A stretch of DNA of 64,000 nt from Dactylonectria macrodidyma (lineage: Eukaryota > Ascomycota > Sordariomycetes > Hypocreales > Nectriaceae): assembly GCA_020744425.1 (NCBI GenBank), contig JAGMUV010000040.1:186001-250000 (forward strand), read 5' to 3'. Within the stretch, counting starts at the first letter, position 1, and each line of letters starts with the position of its first letter. Below, one piece after another: positions 56,667-64,000 of this stretch. The notes beneath the pieces are model-generated. The model was not told the DNA's origin and did no database searches. It worked only from the letters and a program-made list of their open reading frames with translations. The translations under genes and the position numbers were made by a program.

Positions 56667-57254
56667 CCGGTACCGCCGTCCTCTCTGCCAGTCCGACTTG
56701 CCTGCTGAAAAAGCCCGATTCAATGCGAGCTTGTCGAAACCGGCAACTGGAAGCTTGAGGCGATCATTGGACAGGGAGATGCATCCTAGTCAGCGAAGCC
56801 TAGCCATGGTTGTTGCTTGGGAACCACGTCATGCCATCCACTATTCTGAACCCGGTTGACAGCGCATGGTCCACTCCTTGAAGCACCATTGTTGGCTCTG
56901 AGGGGAGGGGGGGCTGGGGCTGAGCCGTGCTGGAGATCAGCGCTCCCATACCACCCACTCACCTTTGTCTTGGGAGGAGGTGGCGATGTACGTTAGGCTC
57001 CTCCCATCGTCCGAGGTGTAAATTTGATTAAGCAATTCTTACCACGTCGGAGAATCTGAACAGTGAAGGAAGAGCTGGGCAGTCACCGCTGAAGTACAGC
57101 CTACCCTGTCAGGGGTTGGCTCGATCGATACGTGTACGGTAACTAACAGCGTTTGGTTGGGGGAGCTAGGAGGAGGGGAGAGTAGCCAAAGGAGATGAAC
57201 AATCTTGGAGTAAAGAGGCATGGACAAATAATAAAAATAGTTTCTGATTTCGCG
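56667..57254. other. No gene recognised
   Basis: Spacer between the serine-rich gene's promoter and the 3' end of the RING gene. Only short frames. Confidence 0.35.
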
Positions 57255-58155
57255 CTAATCTATCACTATTATGTCCTCGGCTGCAGCCGTCCCTAGGATT
57301 CGCTTCGTTCTTTTCCGTTGTGATAAGCTCCTTCGACGGTTACGTGTGGAAAACTTAGTATTGGTAGAGTTCCTTTCTACCCGAGTTAAAGATGTCATGC
57401 TTGATAAGTCATCATCATCAACCAGGGTGAGATCAATGAATACTTGGTTCCCTATGATTATCGTAGGCGCTCTGTGTAATTGACCAGGAACTTGAGTCGA
57501 GGCAGATTTGTATGTAAGGAGCTCAGGAGATTTTGCTGTGCCTCTATCTGGGTGGCTCTGATCTGGACTGAGGACGTGAGGCGCAATCTCGTGATCACAA
57601 CCACTTCCTCTATGAGTTTGCCCCTGCTGGACGGGACGAGGGGTATCCGATGAAACCTGCTGATCGATATCGCCATCGCTGACGGCAGCTTGACTGATAC
57701 CCAATAAGGCAGCTGCTCCTAGGATAAATAGTTTATCATCAGAGGAGGCTTCATGTTTCTTTGTTAAGATCGGAGGCCCCTTTTTACAAAGAGGACAATG
57801 TGCAGGGGCCCCATGCGTCTCTCGGTAAGTCTTACGACACTCAACCCAGCACGTCGCACAAGAACCATGGCCTTAATTATGTCAGCTCCTTGTGGCAAAT
57901 GCTTTTTGCTCGCCTTACCACAATCAAAAAAGATGATATCCCCAGTGTCCCAGCATATCATGCACTTATTCCAGTAATACTGTCGTATCATGGATCCGAT
58001 GTACTTCTTACAATACAACTTCAGACTAGTTAGCTGAAACCTTATACAAGAGGACATTCCTAGCTTACAAGTTTCGAGTTTGGGAAGCGCCATTGTGGCA
58101 TATCAGGCTGAAGACGGTGAAAACAAGCCGTACAGTAGGCGTCATGACGGGACAT
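57255..58155 (-). CDS. C3HC4 RING-finger protein
   Basis: Exons 58155-58069, 58006-57919 and 57871-57255 join in phase to give 263 residues. Intron 2 (57872-57918, GTAAGG..TTAAG) creates the finger exactly: C44-M-I-C47, C58-G-H60, C63-A-T-C66 and C84-P-L-C87, the full zinc ligand set of a RING domain. Intron 1 (GTAAGC, CTAAC, acceptor TGTAAG) is the less certain junction. An extra C-x2-C pair (YCTACF) sits near the start. The region after the finger is polar, with an acidic patch LVDDDDLSS and a basic NRRRSLSQRKRTKR, ending AEDIIVID. RING proteins are usually E3 ubiquitin ligases; target un­known. Acidic and basic tail elements could suit a nuclear protein, but that is a guess. Confidence 0.72.
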
Positions 58156-58281
58156 GATCGATGGGATGATGCAAATGTGGGAGGGAAATGGTAGTAAGCA
58201 GGAACAGCTGTCGACGGAATGGGTTCTTATACTTAGTTGAATGAGATTGGGCCGGGTCCGGGTAAATTGTCTACCGATCAC

Positions 58282-60888
58282 AGGCTTTCAGCAAATCGTG
58301 GATAGGGATTAATAATGGCAAAGGAATAGAAGCTCAGAGTGACACCCCTGTTGTTAACCTGTCCAATAAGATGGCGAACCTGGACTCAGATAATAATCTG
58401 CGTTACCCTGGCTAGTGGTCAGCCCAGTCCAAGCTACTAATCCGCCGCCGATCCAGTTCCGTCTCGCACACACCAATAGGGTGCAGTTTCACCAACCCAT
58501 GACAAGTGGATCTTTAGATTGAAAAATGCTAGGTAACCGCCATTCAGTTACATGGATATTCCCTCTCCCTGCTCTTAGTCAAAGAGATGATTTTGCAATA
58601 GTCAAAAACAGGTCTTTACTTTTGAGAGCCCTGCCCTTAGTCAAAACGGATTCCAGCCCTTAGTCAAAACAGATCCTTGTCCTTAGTAAAAAAGCGTTCT
58701 GCGCTTTTAGTCAAACACGTCCTTACCTGAACGAGACCCCTGCGCTGCGTCGCTTTGATCACTGTTAATAAATGGATCTCTGAGGATAGGAAGTCAAATA
58801 GAGGCCGGATCTGTTAAAACGGATTCTTGCTCTCTTTTGGAATCCCATTCTTTACCGCCACAACAAACGTTACAGCACTTCGTCGGCGATTGTTATTGCT
58901 GTCAAGTTATATAAGAATCAAGACACCATCATCAGGACATTGTCTATCGCTCTTTCAGTAGATATGTAATTAGATAGTGGCTGGTGGGTTGATGTGCCTG
59001 CTTTAAATACACATTTGGCTATTGCGTAACTTACCTGACATCGAGGAGCTCAGGTCGCGCAAACAGACCCATGCCCACTATTGACCGACTATAGCTCGGA
59101 GAGATACAGTAGACATAGCGCCTTCCCCAACCCTATTGAGTCGTTATTAGGATATGCGTTATACTGTATAATAGCCTAACCCTTATTATTACGTCATTAT
59201 CCTAAAAGAGGGGGCCGATTGCTATTGTGTCCAAATCAGGCTTTTGCACCCAAGCTCTCCAGATGATGCCTTCGGCATCAGTAATGATATCCTTCTGATC
59301 AACGGCGCCGATCGCGATGGGTTTTTCCCCTTTGAAGGCAAGCCGTCGGCCTCTGTCTGGCTGATAGTATCAAAACTAAAATGGAGCCATATGCGGTATC
59401 CCGAAATTTCCGATACCTAAGGCGTCGCGGTTCTGAGGTTTCGCCATTAGATCCGACAAAGAGGGGCCAGAGAAGGTGAACTCTCCAAAATCCCATCCTA
59501 GGAGGCCGACACGCCCAACCCTAACAAAGTTTCCGTAGCCATAATTCACCAATTGGATGCATTGGTTTCAGATGGTTGTGTCCAGTCCATAGGCCAGCAT
59601 TCATTTACAAAGATCAAAGACGAGAAAAGCGGGGCACAAGGCGGGTCGAGAATCGAGGTGCAGTGTGACAACTTTTGGACTAATCGTAGAGCCTGGGATG
59701 ACGGCGTGTTGCTAGAGGCCTACAAACAATATTCCTTTTCAAGTCTTTGCGCAAGCTTAACACGTAACCGGTTATGAGACGTATGGATCATATTTAGATA
59801 TGTAGTCACAGGAACGACAACTGGTGGTTCCCCCCCCTTTTTTAAGCTATAACATGTCCACATGCACAGTTACCCTAATTAAAACGAACGAAATACATCC
59901 TACCGATATTATATTTTCAGGATGAACCAAGATATCGATCACTCAGCCACCAATTCCGATGAAGAAAACACAAATGAAATAACGGCACTTAGGAGAAGGT
60001 GCCGAAAAAGGCTTGCAAATCATATTAGTCAGGCATCCCCTGCTCTGCTTAAGAAGTCAAGAAGCTAACAACTGGAAGAAGAAACGACCGGAATAACGGT
60101 TAAGCCGACAAAAGTCCGATTAGTAACTCAAAAGAGCGACTGCTACACCTGGTGCTATTCCATCGCCAGAAACCCGGCTAGACTTAGGACCCGAACATAG
60201 AGTAAAATTATTTAATTTACTTTCAAATTGTTGATTAGGGTCCCCTAACTCATCTACTTCATCCGTAGCCGTGTTTTCTTTCCTTGCTGCCGTTGTGTTC
60301 TTCTGACAACTTGTCGACCTCGTCGTCGACTCGATGACTAGCAGCCAATCATAATTTTGCGTGGTGGCCAGATTCTGCCCCACATGACCCCTGCTCGCAA
60401 TGAGGAACCTCTCGGAGTGACCGCTCATTTGCCTCGCCGCACAGCCCCCCACGCCAGCCACCCGCACACCTGTATCCACCAACAACCTCCCAGGCGATGA
60501 CCACCGAGTCGCACCCGCAGCGCGTTGCTCCCGCGTCCGTCAGTGGACTAGAGCCTCCTGCCCCGTCGCATAACGCAGCTATGGTACCCAACAATGTTCA
60601 GAATTTCTGTCGCCATATCTCGATCGAGATCGTACACGGTGGGCAGGCAGCTATGCCATAGTGGTAGTGCACATGCCTATGCTGTCTCCATTCGCTCAAC
60701 TATATTTCCTACTTGCGCCAGCGCGAGCTCCTTCTTCGGTGACAAATATCTCAGGCTACTTGACATCTTGAGACCCGCGAGCGGATGCGTCTTTGGTAAA
60801 ATGCGCAGGTTGATGTAGAGCCTAGCGCAGGCTGGAGCATCGCGCTCCCCTATCATGGGGATGCTTGCCTCTGCCTCCGCCACCGCAG
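58282..60888. other. No gene supported; holds CTTAGTCAAA motifs
   Basis: About 2.6 kb without a convincing gene. Small frames exist, such as 59922-60068 (starting MNQDIDHSATNSDEENTNEI) and 60496-60658, but they have no recognisable motif. The CTTAGTCAAA cluster at 58573-58717 is listed separately. Confidence 0.35.
58573..58717 (+). repeat. Cluster of CTTAGTCAAA motifs
   Basis: Six copies or near copies of cttagtcaaa occur at about 58573, 58598, 58635, 58658, 58682 and 58706, spaced 23-37 bp apart, each followed by a purine stretch and a variable spacer. A degenerate minisatellite. Confidence 0.65.
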
Positions 60889-61531
60889 TGTCAGGACTGG
60901 TTACACACAAGGGAGTGAAGAGGGCAGACACGCTGCAAGATAGCAGCTAGCTAGTAGGAATGATGCTGGTGACTGTATTGATGATCTCTGACCCCTTTTT
61001 GCCTTCTTCCTCTAGTAGCTCTTCTTATAGCCAGGTTGTGAGGGAACGATCATGTGACTTTCATACTTATGAATAGTCCCACTTTATGAATGTTGTATAA
61101 ATAGCTTCAGTCAGGGGTTTCCTTAGGAATCTCTCTTTCTCTCCTTGTAAACAATCATTTTGCCCAAGTCGCACTCGACCTCGTTCGTGCCCTTGTACCG
61201 TCACACAGGTCTAGTATCCCTCCTTCCCATACCCTAGCTAGCTAGCTGTAGCTTAGCCGCTTAGGTCTAGCTAGTTTGATTGGTCTTCTTAATCCTGAGA
61301 CTCCGGCCCGGCCGGGTCTCTCGTAACCCGGTCGGAGCTCTCGGATCCGGCCGGTTGCGCTTAGCCCGTGTTCCATAACTCCCTCAGCCACTGGCTAGCT
61401 GAAACCTAGCTCTGGCAAACCTGCGACGTAGCTGCGACCTTGTGGCTGTTAGGCGCGGCCGCCACTGTGTGACGGTGGATTTCTGCAGTTAGGGCCCCAT
61501 AGACCCTTCTTGTGGCTTTTGGCCTCTGACA
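60889..61531. mobile_element. Solo LTR (inverted copy), target duplication CGCAG, itself interrupted
   Basis: Ends TGTCAG and CTGACA match the LTR at 7446-7912 in reverse orientation. Flanking cgcag at 60884-60888 and 61532-61536 is the 5-bp duplication. Without the inner element and its duplicated target the LTR is 469 bp, against 467 bp for the other copy. No internal retroelement sequence remains. Confidence 0.93.
61037..61205. mobile_element. Short solo LTR (169 bp) nested in the larger LTR, target duplication CAGGT
   Basis: Starts TGTGA and ends TCACA, flanked by caggt at 61032-61036 and 61206-61210; the uninterrupted LTR at 7446 shows a single copy of this site. It holds tgtataaatagcttcag, a TATA box followed by a likely transcription start, as an LTR promoter should. 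A second LTR family, short like those of some Copia elements or TRIMs. Confidence 0.92.
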
Positions 61532-61653
61532 CGCAGTCGCTGTTGTTCGGAAGGCGCCTGTAATAACTACATATCGCAAAGCCCGGCCACGGCCAAATCA
61601 CCTTAAGATGATGATGATGATGTTCCATTACGCCCGTGATTAGAGAGGGGCAG

Positions 61654-62046
61654 CTACGTAAGATTCGCTAAGCCTATTCTAGAAGCGTCCAATACTCGGT
61701 TCCGAGCCCTAGTAATCTGTCTCGATGCAAATGCCTGAATTTCTCTTATACCCTTTAATCCGTCTCTTACTATTTGACCTGTCCTTTTCCAATTCTGGAG
61801 CCTGTCTGATGACATACAGACCACTCTCCTCCGCCGCCATTGGCGAAGAGTCCGCCTGCTTAAGACGTCCGGTGTAGCTAACCTACCAGCTGCGGGCAAC
61901 CACAGGTGTAGGTAGAGGGTTGGTGCTGAAAAGAAAAGGCGAAGACGGAGGATAATTTGCTCTCCGTTGTTTGGAGGGCCTTGCGCGCCTTCCAATACCT
62001 CCGTTTGCCTCGGTGCTGAAGGCAGTCGCGAGGTCCGGCTGAGCAT
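61654..62046 (-). CDS. Doubtful hypothetical frame
   Basis: An arginine-rich 130-residue frame from ATG 62046 (start MLSRTSRLPSAPRQTEVLEG). It has no motif I recognise and its composition is unlike the neighbouring real genes. It may be non-coding. Between 62173 and 62664 I see nothing else certain; that segment is the upstream region of the HP1-like gene. Confidence 0.2.
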   Translation of the reverse strand: MLSRTSRLPSAPRQTEVLEGAQGPPNNGEQIILRLRLFFSAPTLYLHLWLPAAGRLATPDVLSRRTLRQWRRRRVVCMSSDRLQNWKRTGQIVRDGLKGIREIQAFASRQITRARNRVLDASRIGLANLT

Positions 62047-62664
62047 CGTGACCAGCTTTTGCAGAGGAAGATGAACTCTCCTAAGGTCTTCTCTGTGCCT
62101 GTTAAGGCCCCGATGGGGCGTTGAAGGCAAAAGCGTGGTCGGGTGACCTGCAAAATGCCCCTCCACTAGCAAACCACTAACAGCTGCAGGAGGGGGGGAT
62201 TTTTCAAGGGGGAGTTCGGCTTTCGGGGTAGAGAGTTGAGCAGGGCGCGGGAAAAGTATCAGATCGTTCAGTGAACCGTGCGTCCAGGGGTCGGAGAGAG
62301 GGCGGGGAAGGAAGAACCTTTCGTTCCGAAAGGCAAAGTCGCCAGTTCATAGGCTGCCTCCAGGTAAGATTCTGTATACAATCACCTTCATCGACCTCTC
62401 CTAAGCGTTTCGCCACAAGGCAAGATAGAGAGCGCGTCGCGTTTGCGCTCCAAACCCAATCCCGCCAACGCAACGCCAGCTCCTGCCGCATGCCGGACAA
62501 GACGAGAGCTAACATCCTGCAGCACCCAGCGACGACAACAGCGTCGGCAAATCTTCGAATCAGGGCAAGTTTACGGCCCTCACTCAGGGGAGCCGAAGGT
62601 CAATCTCAGACAGCCCGCTATTGGTTGCAACCCGGACGAAGTCGACGCTCCCAAAGGCGTTACT

Positions 62665-63490
62665 ATGGGCGAGAGTGATGAGAATGAAGTCGATGGCGAA
62701 CTCGAGGATGGCCTGTAAGCTGTTTGTCTGCCACCAGCCTTATATGATACTCACGAATCTCAGTTTTATTGTAGAGACGATCAAGAACCACAAGATCGAC
62801 AAAAATGTGACCACGTTTCGTAAAGCTTAGCTGCGTCCATGACTGACGTCTTTTTAGGGCAACCTCATGTTTCAGGTTAAGTGGATGGGTTTTGAGAGCA
62901 AGAAAGACTTAACTTGGGAACCCGAGGGCAATCTCAAGTACGTACTAGGCATCTCCGCTTTGTCCTTCCATTCTCTAATCAGCGCGCTTTCTTAAGCGTA
63001 TCGGGTGACGAAATTCTCAACCAGTATTTTGACACGATAGGTGGGAGGGACAAGATCTTCGAGGAATCAGACAGAGCGGCCAAGACCAAAAAGGGTAGAC
63101 AGTCGACAAATGGCACTTTCAGCATAAGGCCCAAGCGATTGCAACGAAACGAGGCGCATGTTGGAGATGAGACTTTACTTGCGACAACGAAGCCATGGAA
63201 TCCTCCTTCAGGGTCGTGGGAGGATGAGATTGAGACGATTGGCGCTTGTGAGGAGGACGATAATGGAAAGCTGATCGTTTATCTTATTTGGAAGAACGGC
63301 CAGAAGACCAAGCATGAGGCGCAGATCATCTACAAGAAGTGTCCGCAGAAGGTAGTCCATCCCTTTATCATACCATTAGCTTGTTGGTTTCCGTGTTGAC
63401 ACGACCCAGATGCTCCAGTTTTATGAGAAACACGTCAGATTTATTGGGACAGAGAAAAATGCTATGAGAGATGGCACGAGGGCCTTCTAG
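62665..63490 (+). CDS. HP1-like heterochromatin protein (chromodomain + chromoshadow domain)
   Basis: Five exons, 62665-62714, 62764-62806, 62858-62937, 62997-63351 and 63410-63490, join in phase to give 202 residues. Introns are 49-59 bp; the donors are GTAAGC, GTGACC, GTACGT and GTAGTC. The chromodomain (residues 16-58) reads LFIVETIKNHKID then GNLMFQVKWMGFESKKDLTW and EPEGNL; the aromatic cage would be Phe18, Trp40, Phe43. Then EILNQYFDTIGGRDKIFEES, a basic hinge (KTKKGRQSTNG, IRPKRLQRNE), and a chromoshadow domain from about Pro124: PWNPPSGSWEDEIETIGACE ... YLIWKNGQKTKHEAQIIYKK, ending CPQKMLQFYEKHVRF. HP1 proteins bind methylated H3K9 through the first domain and dimerise through the second to build heterochromatin. 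No stop or frameshift is present. The start ATG is the only one in frame; a missing N-terminal exon is possible. Confidence 0.85.
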
Positions 63491-63503
63491 GGGTTGTTGC
63501 ACC

Positions 63504-63530
63504 CAGTGATCGGAATGGTCCGGTATGGTA
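63504..63530. mobile_element. Truncated hAT-type MITE end
   Basis: CAGTGATCGGAATGGTCCGG then tatggta matches the terminal repeat of the MITE at 25933-26533 at all but one or two positions. It stops where the LINE tail begins, 14 bp after the HP1-like stop codon. Confidence 0.75.
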
Positions 63531-64000
63531 GGTAGGTAGGTTTTTATTCGCCCGGGGGGGACACACCCCAGAGGGCCTCTGCACTAAGCTGTTTCCGTTT
63601 CGTACAGAGCTTGCATAATCACCCGAAGCCCAACAATTTTCACTTTGAATGACGGATCCAATCTGGTGTATATGCCATGACAGGCCTGCTTGAAGGCCAA
63701 TTTCTCCAAGTGTTCAGCATCCTATCCTCAGCAGCTGAAGCACGGTCTGCCAAAATGAGACTGTATGTTAGTAGGATTCGATCTGAATAGTTAGTGTGCC
63801 TGAGGCGTCTTATTCATGTCAAGCTCCCTGTTGCAATGGCGAATTTGATCGTCGCCCGTACTGCCTGTATGTTTGGCGCCCATTTGTCACCGTCAGATGC
63901 TGACTTTCCTCCCAAGAAGAACGAGAGGTTTCCCATCTTTGTTCGTGAGCATTTCAGCATGCCTTCCCGTTGCATTGTCCACTTTGTTCATCTGAATAGA
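63531..64000 (-). mobile_element. Tad1-type LINE 3' end, runs off the window
   Basis: On the minus strand the coding part reads KMGNLSFFLGGKSASD, then an untranslated part ending ccccgggcgaataaaaacc and (tacc)n at the left edge. It is a diverged copy of the LINE at 30780-31445. The 5' part lies beyond the window. Confidence 0.8.

Overview
The window looks like a transposon-rich, probably accessory stretch of the nuclear genome of a filamentous ascomycete (Pezizomycotina, most likely Sordariomycetes; I cannot name the species). The evidence is short introns of 45-92 bp with canonical GT..AG ends, fungal-type gene families (PNP_UDP-NACHT-ankyrin NLR, F-box proteins, a CorA-like membrane protein, an HP1-like protein, a sirtuin), and fungal transposon families (Tad-type LINEs, Fot1/pogo, hAT, piggyBac, Helitron). 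There are no operons, CRISPR arrays or recognisable rRNA/tRNA genes.

Layout. 0.6-2.0 kb: an F-box protein with twelve near-identical 33-residue ankyrin repeats. 3.1-6.2 kb: piggyBac remains. 7.3-8.6 kb: a GPCR-like gene broken by a solo LTR in its first exon, a one-base frameshift and loss of its 3' end. 10.1-16.1 kb: the best-preserved host gene block, an NLR (nucleoside-phosphorylase-like N-terminus, NACHT NTPase, ankyrin array) followed about 200 bp downstream, on the same strand, by a five-exon CorA-like two-TM protein. 16.9-22.5 kb: a Helitron with a Rep/PIF1 gene broken by a frameshift just before the helicase P-loop. 23.3-31.4 kb: piggyBac pieces, a TCGA-saturated tract, a pogo transposase gene holding a TA-flanked element that itself holds a hAT-type MITE, and Tad LINE pieces. 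31.6-32.3 kb: a secreted cysteine-rich protein. 33.2 kb: an (AGT)45 microsatellite. 34.3-38.1 kb: a complete hAT transposon with 8-bp target duplication, its own transposase interrupted by another hAT MITE. 38.3-45.3 kb: hAT remnants, a small hypothetical gene, a MITE, a 98-bp-TIR foldback element and a deleted Helitron.

The right third has more host genes: a three-exon sirtuin with an N-terminal cysteine finger (45.5-47.1 kb), a multi-TM protein (47.9-48.7), several short unknown genes (49.5-52.6), an F-box protein (53.2-54.1), a two-exon serine-rich protein (55.0-56.6), a C3HC4 RING protein (57.3-58.2) and an apparently intact five-exon HP1-like gene with chromodomain and chromoshadow domain (62.7-63.5). 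Between the last two sits a solo LTR nested inside another solo LTR.

Together the host genes are mostly immunity/allorecognition-like (NLR, CorA-like, ankyrin/F-box, RING) and chromatin-silencing-like (sirtuin, HP1). This is what one might expect of a fast-evolving accessory compartment, but that the genes work together is my inference. Exon models come from reading-frame continuity and splice consensus by eye; transposon limits come from matching terminal repeats and target-site duplications that can be read directly.
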